The notes below the pieces were generated by a model that saw only the letters and a program-made list of their open reading frames with translations, had not been told where the DNA came from and ran no database searches. Both the position numbers and the translations under genes were made by a program. A stretch of 64,000 nt of DNA from the NCBI GenBank assembly GCA_016932095.1, contig JAFGDN010000011.1:1-64000 (forward strand), given 5' to 3'. Positions 32,961-42,539 of this stretch are shown here, piece after piece. How positions within the stretch are numbered: the first letter of the stretch is position 1; every line of letters begins with the position of its first letter. This DNA comes from Sedimentisphaerales bacterium. Lineage in GTDB: Bacteria > Planctomycetota > Phycisphaerae > Sedimentisphaerales > Anaerobacaceae.

Positions 32961-34019
32961 TTATAAAATTTCGGCCCAGGGCGCAGAGTAAGAACCTTTT
33001 TCAACAAGGTCGAGTATCAGGGAAGCGATTTTAACACAATTGAACTGTTCGTGCACCCAATTCATGCCTGAATCAGCAATTCTCTTTCTTTCATTTTCGT
33101 GTTTGAGATACCAGTCAGCAAGCTCAAAGAACTCATCGATAGTATCAAAGTATCGCAGGTGAGTATCCTCTTTGAAGAGCAAATCACTGTCGGGAACCCT
33201 TTTAGCAAGGACAAAGGCGCCGCAGGAAAGGTAGTTAGTGAGGCGGTCGGAATGATAGAGGCGGACGGTATTGTCGGCGTTGATGTTCAGGCCGACTTTC
33301 GCGCCGCTGATGGCATAGAAATAGTCGATGCCGCCGACCTGGGGTCTGCCGCAGCAGCCGTAAACGGAACAGTTCGGCATTTCAGCCAGCCGCCGAATAA
33401 TCTCAAATCTCATATTTTCAGCGGGATAGCGGCGCGGGTCGTGCCGAATAGAACCGGTCCAGAGGACGTCGGTTTTCCATTTGTCGTCAACAACGTAGCG
33501 GCGGTCTGTGTCGGGGTCGCACAGGTTTGGCATAAAGGCGCATTTGGGCGCGCCGGCGTCGCGATAGGTCTGCAGGAATGAGCCGTTATTGGTGGCCAGA
33601 AGAATATCGAGGCGTTTAGCGATTTCGATTTTTTCGGGATGCAGATGCGGCCAGGGGTCGTCATCAAAGCCGATGAGGACAGCATTGGCGGCGGCCTTTC
33701 GTATCTGTTCAATAGTTTCGACATCGAGGAACCGTGAGAAAGTAAAATAAATGACGTTCGGCTGGTAACTTTTGACATACTCGACGAGGATTTTGTCGGC
33801 TTTTTGCTTGTAAAAGAGCTGCGTGAGGGTTTTGCTGTTGAAGGTGCTTAACTCCCTGAGGACGCTATTATAACCGAACAGTCGTGCGTCGTGGCCGAGT
33901 CGGAGTAAACCTTTTGCCAGCTTGGGCTGCTGGCTAAGAAACATTTTAACCGGCTTATGCGCCAGGTCACAAACAATCAAAATACGTTTTGGTTTGCCGA
34001 TGGCCGATTTTCTTATCAT
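32961..34019 (-). CDS. CgeB-like glycosyltransferase (group 1-type C-terminal domain)
   Basis: 352 aa. The N-terminal half (GLLRLGHDARLFGYNSVLREL, then the NVIYFTFSRFLDVETIEQIR region) and a C-terminal half with GCFVLAKRVP-like SCGAFVLAKRVPDSDLLF and FDTIDEFFELADWYL match CgeB/spore-maturation-type glycosyltransferases (PF13524-like). It starts the minus-strand pair with the GT2 gene. The role is surface-glycan assembly; the sugar is unknown. Confidence 0.7.
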   Translation of the reverse strand: MIRKSAIGKPKRILIVCDLAHKPVKMFLSQQPKLAKGLLRLGHDARLFGYNSVLRELSTFNSKTLTQLFYKQKADKILVEYVKSYQPNVIYFTFSRFLDVETIEQIRKAAANAVLIGFDDDPWPHLHPEKIEIAKRLDILLATNNGSFLQTYRDAGAPKCAFMPNLCDPDTDRRYVVDDKWKTDVLWTGSIRHDPRRYPAENMRFEIIRRLAEMPNCSVYGCCGRPQVGGIDYFYAISGAKVGLNINADNTVRLYHSDRLTNYLSCGAFVLAKRVPDSDLLFKEDTHLRYFDTIDEFFELADWYLKHENERKRIADSGMNWVHEQFNCVKIASLILDLVEKGSYSAPWAEIL

Positions 34020-34474
34020 ACAGTTACCGACTGATTGTCAAAATTTTATTATCCTCGTAATCATCAATACTGTCGCAGGTCTTTGTTTTAACAGGAAACC
34101 CATAACATATAAAGTTTCATCCATCATATATTAAGCTTGAAATACGACGTTTCAAGCTTTATCCCTCTCCTGTGCCGCGTCGAGAGATGTTAAAGCTTAA
34201 AAAATTCTTATGTATGTGAAGATATCGATATGAACTGTCTTAACGCTTGTTCAGAACGTTTGGAGTTATAGGGTCTGCGTTCAAAGCTGGTCAGGAAGCA
34301 CGGCTGATGACCTTTTGCAATTCTTCGCAGCCACCTGCGTTAACGGACCAAACTCGTCAACACAGGCGGTTTATGAAGCTATCCTGTTGATTTCTTTATC
34401 AGTGGACAGGGGCCATAATCTCATTATAATAGCCGTCAAAAAGTGGTTACAAACGACTATTGGGAAAGTTTAAT
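34020..34474. other. Gene-free stretch upstream of cysD
   Basis: About 450 nt between divergent genes. It should hold both promoters. A perfect inverted repeat lies at 34133-34159. No known sulfur riboswitch was recognised; the gtcaggaagcacggctg region (34288-34306) has no clear fold. Confidence 0.5.
34133..34159. repeat. Perfect 10-bp inverted repeat (possible operator)
   Basis: aagcttgaaa (34133-34142), 7-nt spacer, tttcaagctt (34150-34159). No T-tract follows, so an operator or a hairpin is more likely than a terminator. It lies between the CgeB-like and cysD genes. Confidence 0.5.
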
Positions 34475-35287
34475 ATGAGTTCTCGTTTCAGTCAGCTGGA
34501 CAAACTGGAAAATCAGAGCATTTTCATAATCAGGGAGGCATACAGCCAGTTCCGGGATGTGGCAATGCTATGGTCTATAGGCAAGGATTCAACCTGTCTG
34601 CTCTGGCTGGCCAGGAAGGCCTTCTTCGGACAGATTCCGTTTCCCGTGCTGCACATTGACACCACGTACAAATTCAGGGAGATTTACCAGTTCAGAGACA
34701 AATACGCCAAAGAATGGAATCTAAACCTTATCGTTGCCAAAAACGAACAGGCGGTCAGCGCCGGGATGGGCCCGAAGAAGGGAAAATTCCTTTGCTGCAA
34801 CGAACTAAAGACCGTCGCGCTAAAACAGGCGATTGCCAAATATAAGTTCAAGGCCTTGTATCTCGGAATCAGAAGGGACGAGCACGGTATCCGTGCAAAA
34901 GAAAGAGTATTTAGTCCGAGAGACGAGGACTTTGAATGGGATTACAAGAATCAGCCGCCGGAGCTATGGGACCAGTATAAGACCAAGGCCGCAGAGGAAG
35001 AGCACCTCCGTGTTCATCCCCTGCTCGGCTGGCGAGAAATCGACGTATGGGAATATGTCAGAAAAGAAAACATTCCTGTCGTCGAGCTATACTTTGCCAA
35101 AAACGGCAAACGCCTGCGCAGTATCGGCTGCGAGACGTGCTGCGGCCCCATCGATTCAGAGGCAGTTACTATAGACAAGATTATCGAGGAGTTAAATACC
35201 TCCAGGATTTCCGAGAGAAGCGGGCGGGCACAGGACAAGGAAGATGCATATACAATGCAGAAATTACGGTCTCTTGGTTATATGTAA
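34475..35287 (+). CDS. cysD: Sulfate adenylyltransferase subunit 2 (ATP sulfurylase small subunit)
   Basis: 270 aa. CysD with CysN makes adenosine phosphosulfate from ATP and sulfate. Seen: a PP-loop variant WSIGKDSTCLLWL, the HIDTTYKFREIYQFRD segment, FLGIRRDE-like YLGIRRDEHGIRAKER, HPLLGWREIDVWEYV and ERSGRAQDKE near the C-terminus. The ATG at 34475 is preceded by GGGAAAG. The TSUP gene begins 17 nt downstream and cysN follows, so the heterodimer is encoded on one transcript. Confidence 0.93.
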   Translation: MSSRFSQLDKLENQSIFIIREAYSQFRDVAMLWSIGKDSTCLLWLARKAFFGQIPFPVLHIDTTYKFREIYQFRDKYAKEWNLNLIVAKNEQAVSAGMGPKKGKFLCCNELKTVALKQAIAKYKFKALYLGIRRDEHGIRAKERVFSPRDEDFEWDYKNQPPELWDQYKTKAAEEEHLRVHPLLGWREIDVWEYVRKENIPVVELYFAKNGKRLRSIGCETCCGPIDSEAVTIDKIIEELNTSRISERSGRAQDKEDAYTMQKLRSLGYM

Positions 35288-35304
35288 TTGAAAGGAGTCA
35301 AACA

Positions 35305-36147
35305 ATGTTAGAATTGTCGTTATGGATTATTATCACAATAGTTGTATTGGCTTTTGTATGCGAGTATATGGATTCAACACTCGGTATGGGATATGGCACA
35401 ACACTTACACCGGTATTGATGCTTTTCGGTTTCAGCCCTATGAAGATTGTTCCCGCGGTCCTGTTTTCGGAACTAATTACCGGGCTGCTGGCAAGTTTTT
35501 TTCATCATCGCGAGGGAAACGTAAATTTAAAACCTGCTACAATGGATATATTCAAAATCAGAAACATGCTGAGCCCGCTTGGTTACGTTGAAAATTTCAA
35601 AAAAACGGTGCCATTGCACCTGAAAACCGCTTTACTTTTAGGGATATGCAGCGTCATCGGAACAGTCGCCGCTGTTTTCGTCGCGGTCAATATCCCCAAA
35701 TTCTGGTTAAAGCTTTACATCGGCGTGCTTGTGCTGGCAATGGGCATAATCATTCTGATTTGCCTCAATAAGAATTTCAGGTTTTCCTGGTCGAAGATGA
35801 TATCCCTGGGCGTGATTGCCTCGTTCAATAAAGGAATGAGCGGAGGCGGTTACGGCCCCGTTGTCACGGGAGGTCAGATTCTTGCAGGCATGGAAGGAAA
35901 AAGCGCCGTCGGCATAACCTCGTTTGCCGAAAGTTTAACCTGCCTGGTAGGCGTGATTATGTATGCTTTTGTATCTAAAAGCGGTTTCGACTGGAAGCTG
36001 GCCATGTGGATTATCCTCGGAGCAGTTTTATCCGTACCTCTGTCGGCCAAAAGCGTGAAATTGATGACTGAAACAAAGCTCAAGCTGCTGATTGCCATAC
36101 TTACTATTATTTTAGGCACCTGGACAATTATAAAAACACTAATGTGA
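35305..36147 (+). CDS. TauE/SafE (TSUP) family anion transporter
   Basis: 280 aa, about seven or eight hydrophobic segments. N-terminal EYMDSTLGMGYGTTLTPVLM and the second half GVIASFNKGMSGGGYGPVV are the TSUP repeat motifs. TSUP proteins carry sulfite, sulfoacetate or related anions. Its position between cysD and cysN points to a sulfur anion. AAAGGAG at 35291-35297 fixes the start. Its stop overlaps the cysN GTG start by 4 nt. Confidence 0.88.
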   Translation: MLELSLWIIITIVVLAFVCEYMDSTLGMGYGTTLTPVLMLFGFSPMKIVPAVLFSELITGLLASFFHHREGNVNLKPATMDIFKIRNMLSPLGYVENFKKTVPLHLKTALLLGICSVIGTVAAVFVAVNIPKFWLKLYIGVLVLAMGIIILICLNKNFRFSWSKMISLGVIASFNKGMSGGGYGPVVTGGQILAGMEGKSAVGITSFAESLTCLVGVIMYAFVSKSGFDWKLAMWIILGAVLSVPLSAKSVKLMTETKLKLLIAILTIILGTWTIIKTLM

Positions 36148-37400
36148 GCCGCATAAAAAAAATGTTACAGAATGATACTTTGCGTTTTGTTATTGTCGGC
36201 CACGTGGACCATGGCAAATCGACGCTGATAGGCAGATTGCTTTACGATACCGATTCGCTGCCGCCCGACAAAATTGAGGAAATTAAAAAGGCGTCGGCCG
36301 GCCAGGGCAAGCAGACCGAGTTTGCTTATCTTCTGGACCATCTGGAAGAAGAGCGCAAACAGGGCATCACCATCGATACCACGCAGGTTTTCTTCAAAAG
36401 CCCCAAAAGGCGTTACGTAATAATCGATGCCCCGGGTCATATAGAGTTTGTCAAGAATATGATTACGGGGGCCTCGCAGGCCGAAGCCGCGGTCCTGATT
36501 GTCGATGCGGCAGAAGGGGTCAAAGAACAAACCAGGCGTCATTCTTATATGTTATCGCTGCTGGGTTTTCATAAGGTGGTCGTTGTATTGAACAAAATGG
36601 ATTTGGCCGGCTTTTCAGAGGAACGTTTCAAGGCGGTCAAAAAAGATATAGAGGCGTGGCTGGGGTCGATAAACGTCGGGGCCGAGATTTTTATTCCTAT
36701 TTCTGCAATTAAGGGCGATAACGTTGCGAGCAAATCGGAAAATATGAAATGGTATGAGGGGCCGACATTTTTAGAGAGTTTAGACACTTTGGTCAACAGG
36801 CAGGCGGCGGAGGAAAAGTCCCTGCTCTTTCCCGTTCAGGATGTTTACAAGATTGCAGACAAAAGAATTAACGTCGGCAGAGTGGAGGCGGGTGTTATCC
36901 GCAAAGGCCTTGAGATAAAGATTTTGCCGAGCGGTCAGACGACAAAGGTCAATTCCATCGAGAAATTTCTCGAAGAAACGAACCGGGCCGGCGCCGGTGA
37001 ATGTATTGGTATTACGACCACCGATTCGGTTTTTCTCGAACGCGGCAATATAGTGTGCCTGCCGGGCAAAGAACCAATTTTCACCGACAGAATTTCTGCG
37101 AGTATTTTCTGGATGACCAGGCAGGGCTTCGAAAAAGGCCAGAAGCTGACTATGAGATGCGCAACCCAGGAAACCACCTGCAAGGTTGAGAGTATTAACA
37201 AGAGAATCGATTCTTCAACGCTCGATGTTATCGCAGAAAACGCTGATACCATTAAAAATCTTGAGGTGGCCGAGGTCATCATCAAAACCAAAAAGGAGCT
37301 GGCCATCAAAAACTTCAATGACGTTCAGGAATTAGGCCGGTTTGTCCTTGTCCAAAATGAGAATATATGCGCCGGCGGAATAATTACGCACGTAAGCTGA
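36144..37400 (+). CDS. cysN: Sulfate adenylyltransferase subunit 1 (GTPase)
   Basis: 418 aa EF-Tu-like GTPase: G1 GHVDHGKST, G2/switch RKQGITIDTTQV, G3 DAPGH, G4 NKMD, followed by EF-Tu domains 2 and 3. CysN drives APS synthesis by CysD through GTP hydrolysis. It ends after domain 3, with no fused APS kinase (CysC) domain. Start is GTG overlapping the TSUP stop (GTGA); an ATG at 36162 is an alternative. A phosphatase-superfamily gene starts 4 nt after it. Confidence 0.9.
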   Translation: MSRIKKMLQNDTLRFVIVGHVDHGKSTLIGRLLYDTDSLPPDKIEEIKKASAGQGKQTEFAYLLDHLEEERKQGITIDTTQVFFKSPKRRYVIIDAPGHIEFVKNMITGASQAEAAVLIVDAAEGVKEQTRRHSYMLSLLGFHKVVVVLNKMDLAGFSEERFKAVKKDIEAWLGSINVGAEIFIPISAIKGDNVASKSENMKWYEGPTFLESLDTLVNRQAAEEKSLLFPVQDVYKIADKRINVGRVEAGVIRKGLEIKILPSGQTTKVNSIEKFLEETNRAGAGECIGITTTDSVFLERGNIVCLPGKEPIFTDRISASIFWMTRQGFEKGQKLTMRCATQETTCKVESINKRIDSSTLDVIAENADTIKNLEVAEVIIKTKKELAIKNFNDVQELGRFVLVQNENICAGGIITHVS

Positions 37401-37404
37401 CATC

Positions 37405-38688
37405 ATGCCAAAAGACGCAAGAACTGTAATAATAGGCCTCGACGGCGTGCCTTTCGGCATGCTCAAGGACCTCGCCGAAACCGGCGTTATGCCTAACACC
37501 GCCGAGATTATCTCACAGGGAATATTCAAAAAAATGTACTCATCCATTCCGGAGGTCTCTTCTGTTGCGTGGTCATCAGTCATAACGGGCGAAAACCCGG
37601 GCCGGCACGGAATATTCGGCTTTACGGATTTGTCCCCCGGCTCCTACAAAATGAGGTTCCCAAATTTCAATGAACTGAAATCTCCGCCGTTTTGGGCCCT
37701 GCGGGAAGGAAAGTCAGTTATAATTAACGTGCCCTCCACTTATCCCGTACGTGAAATGAACGGCGTGCACATTTCAGGATTCGTATCCATAGATTTTGAA
37801 AAAAGCGTTTACCCGGCTTCTTTAATACCACAACTGAAGAAACTGGATTATCGCCTTGACGTCGATGCACAAAAAGCCCATAGTTCAATGGAACTGTTTC
37901 TATCGGATTTGGACGAGACGCTCGAAGCGAGAATTCGTGCCTGCAGGTATCTTTGGGAAACCCCGGACTGGCAAACCTTTATGCTCGTATTCACAGGCAC
38001 GGACCGGCTGATGCACTTTCTATGGGACGCCTACGAGGACAAGGACCACAAATACCACAATCTCTTCCTCGAACACTTCAGAAAAATCGACCATGCCGTC
38101 GGCCAAATCGCTGGTATGACCTGCGATGACGATTTACTCGTAATGCTGTCCGACCATGGCTTCGAACGGCTTGATTACGACGTTCACATCAATTACCTGC
38201 TTATGCAGCACGGGCTTCTGCAGCTCAAACCGGGACAGAATACTGAGTTAAACGACATAAGTTACGACACGGCGGCATTTGCCCTCGACCCGGCCAGAAT
38301 CTATCTAAACCTCAAAGGCAAGTTTCCCTGCGGGGCGGTCGGGCCAGCCGATACAAAAGACGTTTTATTTAAGCTTGAGAATCTCTTTCGTTCGCTTCAC
38401 GCGGACGGCAGAAATGTCGTAAGAGATATATATAAAAAAGAACAGATATACTCCGGCCCATATCTCGAAATAGCGCCTGACATGGTTCTGGTTGGCGCAG
38501 AAGGTTTTAATCTAAAGGCGGACATCAAAGCCCAGGAGCTTATTGACAAACCTATATTTTCCGGCAAGCATGCGCAGGACACCGCCTTTCTGCTGATAAA
38601 AGGTCTCTCCGACGGGATTATCGTCCCGGAAGCACCTACGGTATCGGATGTAAAAGGCATCGTAGAGAAATTCGAAAAGTCAGTATAA
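37405..38688 (+). CDS. Alkaline-phosphatase-superfamily enzyme (type I phosphodiesterase/pyrophosphatase-like)
   Basis: 427 aa. Metal-ligand pattern of the NPP/phosphodiesterase branch: IIGLDGV with Asp13, a Ser nucleophile near VSSVAWSS, GTDRLMHFLW, SDHGFE and GKHAQDTAF. It may hydrolyse nucleotide pyrophosphate or phosphodiester bonds. Co-transcribed with cysD-TSUP-cysN (4 nt gap), so a link to adenylyl-sulfate metabolism or to polymer modification is possible. The end overlaps the convergent pyruvyltransferase gene by 9 nt. A related paralogue is at 39961-41535. Confidence 0.8.
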   Translation: MPKDARTVIIGLDGVPFGMLKDLAETGVMPNTAEIISQGIFKKMYSSIPEVSSVAWSSVITGENPGRHGIFGFTDLSPGSYKMRFPNFNELKSPPFWALREGKSVIINVPSTYPVREMNGVHISGFVSIDFEKSVYPASLIPQLKKLDYRLDVDAQKAHSSMELFLSDLDETLEARIRACRYLWETPDWQTFMLVFTGTDRLMHFLWDAYEDKDHKYHNLFLEHFRKIDHAVGQIAGMTCDDDLLVMLSDHGFERLDYDVHINYLLMQHGLLQLKPGQNTELNDISYDTAAFALDPARIYLNLKGKFPCGAVGPADTKDVLFKLENLFRSLHADGRNVVRDIYKKEQIYSGPYLEIAPDMVLVGAEGFNLKADIKAQELIDKPIFSGKHAQDTAFLLIKGLSDGIIVPEAPTVSDVKGIVEKFEKSV

Positions 38689-39780
38689 TTTTACCGAATG
38701 TTTCAAGCCGAGTTCTGAACATATTTGGCAGGATTTTAAAAACTGCATTGAACGAAATTTTGAGACCGCATCGAACAAACGCCCGGCGACGGCAGAGCGA
38801 TTGGAAAGCAGGTAACTAATAATCTCCCAGGCCCTTCCTGCGGTGAATTTATCGGTTCGCAGGTTAAATTCGGCTTGTTTAATCGATTCCATAAAGTCGC
38901 GGCACTTGGGATTATACTCGAGCATCAGGGATGGCACGTAAGCGCATGTCGCCAGGGCCACTGAGTGAAGACGCACCCCGACAAAAACGCTGGCGCAACT
39001 GACGGCGTCCATAAAGCCGCTGTAATCCTCATAAAACTCATATACATCAGCATCCGAGCCGCTTTCCCTGATTACCTGCTGCGTCACAGACAAATCGTCC
39101 GGAGATACAACAAACCACCTGATACGAAAACCGGCTTTAGCAGCAATCTGTGCCAATTTTACGAACTGCTGAAAGATGCGCTCTTTGCCGCCCCACACGT
39201 TGCCCCCGGCCTGACTAACGTTAAAACCTATTATATTATCCGAAGCAATGACGTTTCTTTCCCCGGCGAGGGTCAACACGGGGTCTCCGATAACCTCGAC
39301 ATTCTGCACACCCAAATCATCGAGAATTCTTTTCGATAAGGGTCCCCGCACGCCAATATAGACACAATTTTTCAGAATTTCCGCCCATTGTTTTTGAAAA
39401 CCGAGGGGTCGGCGCATAACGGCTGATTCGAATTCCGGAGCGGCAACTCCGGAGCCGAAGACGATGCAGTGAGGCGCCAGAGAAAAACACGTTTTGGCCC
39501 AGCGATACGAGGATTCCTTATGCCCCGCGACGTTGGTTCCGCCAGCCATAAGCATCAGGTCGCAGCGGGGCAAAAGCCGGGCGACCCAGCCGGGCACAAG
39601 CCCCCTGTTGTAGTCGAGAAAACAGCCGAAGGAGTAAAGCCGTTTGAGTGCGGCATAAAGGGCCTCGTCGCCGAGATTTTTATGGCCGTGGTAACCTCCG
39701 ATATAGCCGATTCGCGGTCTTTTCGCAAAAAGTGTCCGGCGCACAAAATCATAAGTCCGAGCTGCTTTTCTGAAAACCAA
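38680..39780 (-). CDS. Polysaccharide pyruvyl transferase family protein
   Basis: 366 aa. N-terminal IGYIGGYHGHKNLGDEALY is the conserved GNxGDE-type start (PF04230), followed by LMLMAGGTNVAG, GVRGPLSKRILDDLG and HSVALATCAYVPSLMLEYNPKC near the end. The family transfers pyruvate from PEP to polysaccharide sugars or acts on related phosphate-activated sugars. It faces the cysN operon and heads into a glycan-synthesis block. Confidence 0.85.
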   Translation of the reverse strand: MVFRKAARTYDFVRRTLFAKRPRIGYIGGYHGHKNLGDEALYAALKRLYSFGCFLDYNRGLVPGWVARLLPRCDLMLMAGGTNVAGHKESSYRWAKTCFSLAPHCIVFGSGVAAPEFESAVMRRPLGFQKQWAEILKNCVYIGVRGPLSKRILDDLGVQNVEVIGDPVLTLAGERNVIASDNIIGFNVSQAGGNVWGGKERIFQQFVKLAQIAAKAGFRIRWFVVSPDDLSVTQQVIRESGSDADVYEFYEDYSGFMDAVSCASVFVGVRLHSVALATCAYVPSLMLEYNPKCRDFMESIKQAEFNLRTDKFTAGRAWEIISYLLSNRSAVAGRLFDAVSKFRSMQFLKSCQICSELGLKHSVKLY

Positions 39781-39960
39781 GGATTATCAACCCTTCAAAA
39801 AAACAGGTTTCTGTTTATCCTTTGAACTTTTATGAACTTAAAATATTCGGGGCCGCAATGAGTTTCTTTCGGCTTATCTGCCGCAGGAAAGTCGATATCC
39901 ATAATGCCGCAACCATGATTTAGAGCGTCCAACGCTCTTAATTTTTTCAAAAGCATCGCA

Positions 39961-41535
39961 TTACATATATCCCAGGGTTTTCAACCGCTCGACAATCGCG
40001 TCTTCCTGTTTCTCGGTAAGTTCTCGTTTTTCTTTGCCCGCCGAATTGATGGAACTTTGAGAATTTGTCTGGTACCGAACATTCAATTCAGACGTAAATG
40101 CCTCACGAAAAACGCTTCCATCCAAATATTCCGGCAGGGGCAAATCCAAAGCAGCATATAAAGTCGGTGCAATATCGACGATATGTTTTTGTGAACCATT
40201 GCACGATTGTATCTGCGGACCGCACAAAATATAAACTCCTATTTTTTTATGGGTTCCCGCCAACGGGTCCGCTGAAGAATGCAAATATCCTTTCCTTTTG
40301 GAAAATGAACAACGTATTTCATAACCCGCCTGCGGTTCAAGAACCAAATCGCCAACCAGTGAACGCTGAAGATTTGAGCGGCCGAAATACTCTTCGGGAG
40401 TTTCTACTTTATTGAAAATCGGTTTTTGAGTGACAGGGTCAAAGACATTTTCAAATTTATTTTTAAGCGTCTTTAGTATTTCTTCCTTATGCTCGTCTGT
40501 GCAATCTGCATTCAAATACAGATACGCCAGTGTGCTGGCGGCATGAAGAACCGCAGCTTTCCATTTTACAACTTTCCCGTTAAGTATCCGACCGGAAGTA
40601 TCGCCGGGTTCAAGAGGGAAGAAGGTCTTTCGCGCCTTTTTAAAAATCCGCCCGATTTCCTCTTGTATTGAATTACGTGTTTTTAAATACCCCCACTTTT
40701 CCAGCAAAACATTAGGACGAACCTCCCCGAATAAAGGCATTCCGCCATGGTCACTAACAATCACCGCCAGTTTTTGTTCTGTATCCGCACCAAGCATAAG
40801 AATACGCGCCACCGTATCATCCAATGAATTATAAAGCCCGAAGAACAAATCGCGTTGCCTGGGATACCTGTCTCTTTGCTCCTTGCCGACATACGACCAG
40901 ACATGGTGGTGAATGACATCGGTATCCTGAAATTGAACCATCATTACATCCCAATCCACTTTCTCAGAAACTAACTGCGCAACCTGATACTTCTGCTCAA
41001 AACTTCTTTTCACAAGTCGAATGTCATTCTCAAGAGAATGTATGTCCATTTTAGATTGGAAGATGTTTTTGGGGCTGATATCGTAATCCGGAATTTTTTT
41101 AAAGATTTCTTCTTTCAGCTCCGGCGGATACGTAAACTGGGCATCCGGAATGGGACAGCCGAATCCTGCGACCATAACGCCGTTAACCTTTGGACACGGG
41201 TAAGTCCATGGGACATTAATGCCTACAACCTTCAAACCTTGCCTGCTTAATTCTTCAAAAAACGTCGGAACACGGCAATATGACGAGTTTACAAGATTCA
41301 TTCTGCCGTTTTCAAAAGAATAGTTCTGATAACCGAAAACGCCGTGCTTTGAAGGTTTACATCCTGTGAGAAAAGATGTCCAGGCGGTCGAAGTGGTTGC
41401 CGGGTCGGTCGAACGCAAATCACCATAACAACCTTCTTTCTTCAGCCGTGCCAGTGTCGGCATGTGATGCTCTAACAATTCATTATCAAGCACATCCCAT
41501 GTTACGCCGTCTAAACCGATAATTATTACTTTCAT
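39961..41535 (-). CDS. Alkaline-phosphatase-superfamily enzyme, second paralogue
   Basis: 524 aa. Motifs: IIGLDGVTWD with Asp9, TTSTAWTSFLTGCKPSKHG with the Thr nucleophile region, DTDVIHHHVW, VSDHGGMP and GTHKKIGVYIL. Same superfamily as 37405-38688, with a longer middle. The last helix ends LKTLGYM. Its start overlaps the stop of the upstream DUF6492-like gene by 4 nt (ATGA). Possible roles: removal or transfer of phospho-substituents on surface polymers. Confidence 0.8.
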   Translation of the reverse strand: MKVIIIGLDGVTWDVLDNELLEHHMPTLARLKKEGCYGDLRSTDPATTSTAWTSFLTGCKPSKHGVFGYQNYSFENGRMNLVNSSYCRVPTFFEELSRQGLKVVGINVPWTYPCPKVNGVMVAGFGCPIPDAQFTYPPELKEEIFKKIPDYDISPKNIFQSKMDIHSLENDIRLVKRSFEQKYQVAQLVSEKVDWDVMMVQFQDTDVIHHHVWSYVGKEQRDRYPRQRDLFFGLYNSLDDTVARILMLGADTEQKLAVIVSDHGGMPLFGEVRPNVLLEKWGYLKTRNSIQEEIGRIFKKARKTFFPLEPGDTSGRILNGKVVKWKAAVLHAASTLAYLYLNADCTDEHKEEILKTLKNKFENVFDPVTQKPIFNKVETPEEYFGRSNLQRSLVGDLVLEPQAGYEIRCSFSKRKGYLHSSADPLAGTHKKIGVYILCGPQIQSCNGSQKHIVDIAPTLYAALDLPLPEYLDGSVFREAFTSELNVRYQTNSQSSINSAGKEKRELTEKQEDAIVERLKTLGYM

Positions 41536-42380
41536 CGATTATCCCCCAGCTTGCTTTTAATCCACCAGAGATAAGAGCGGTATATAAGATTGTTTGTCAA
41601 TGGATTGTTCTCGGGTTTCTTATAGTTGTGAATTGTTACGTAGTCCACCAATCCCGCCCATAATAACGGCAGATATTTCCATTTAAAGGACTGAACATTC
41701 CTCAGATTCCTCAGGCGGAAACCATCAGGAAAATGCTTCGTTACATAATAACCTATCATTTCATATTCCGAAAAACCGCTGCGTTGCGAATAATCGATAT
41801 TGTCCATAATCGCCTCATACCATTTTTTCCCGCAGCGGCCTTCAATGAAATCCAGCAAACTTTTAAGAACCGCTCGTTTGACCGGCATGTGGTGAGAGAT
41901 AAACGAATGGACAACGTTCGGCTCCTCGCCCATCAACCGCCGATAATAGTCGTAATACGGTCGATGAAATTCTTTCGAAGGCCGCAGTAAAATTCTGCCG
42001 TCCTCGAAGAAACGCGTTCTTTTAAGGAAAACGACGTCCGCATCCAGAATCAAATATGTTTCCGAAATTTCCGGTATAGCATAACACGACCCCAGCTTAA
42101 TAAGCTGCTGAAAAAGCCACCCTGCACGACAGGAATTTTGCGGATGCTCTTTTTTCCAGCGTTTTTCAATCTGCTCTTTCGAAAAGCCGTCTTCAAAAAA
42201 AGATTTTTCATTTATGACTGAAACGCCCGGAACATCAACATCGTGAATTTCCGCAACTAAAAAGATATTACGAAGCCCTTGTATATTTTTCCTGCAGCCG
42301 GCCAGACAAAATCCGAGCATGCCCATATCTTTTGAGTGACACGGAATAACAACATCAATTTTTTCCCCACTGGAATTCAT
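41532..42380 (-). CDS. DUF6492-like glycosyltransferase-fold protein
   Basis: 282 aa from the ATG at 42380. EKIDVVIPCHSKDMGML opens a GT-A fold; ILDADVVFLK is the DXD-like metal motif; FRPYYDYYRRL-like HRPYYDYYRRLMG and SGFSEYEMIGYYV are typical of DUF6492 proteins in polysaccharide loci. A longer open frame to 42512 adds an unlikely 44 residues without a start signal. It overlaps the paralogue gene downstream by ATGA. Confidence 0.65.
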   Translation of the reverse strand: MNSSGEKIDVVIPCHSKDMGMLGFCLAGCRKNIQGLRNIFLVAEIHDVDVPGVSVINEKSFFEDGFSKEQIEKRWKKEHPQNSCRAGWLFQQLIKLGSCYAIPEISETYLILDADVVFLKRTRFFEDGRILLRPSKEFHRPYYDYYRRLMGEEPNVVHSFISHHMPVKRAVLKSLLDFIEGRCGKKWYEAIMDNIDYSQRSGFSEYEMIGYYVTKHFPDGFRLRNLRNVQSFKWKYLPLLWAGLVDYVTIHNYKKPENNPLTNNLIYRSYLWWIKSKLGDNR

Positions 42381-42539
42381 ATTACAGATATTCCACAAAG
42401 TCAGAACCGCTCCTGCGGACCCATTTACACACACAAAAGAAAGAAAATCTGCTTTCGGATTTCTGCCTTTTGGGTCTTTGTCTTTTGGCAATCCCGCCGG
42501 TATCTGCAGCACTGCCTTAGTCCATTCGGAACCTGCATC

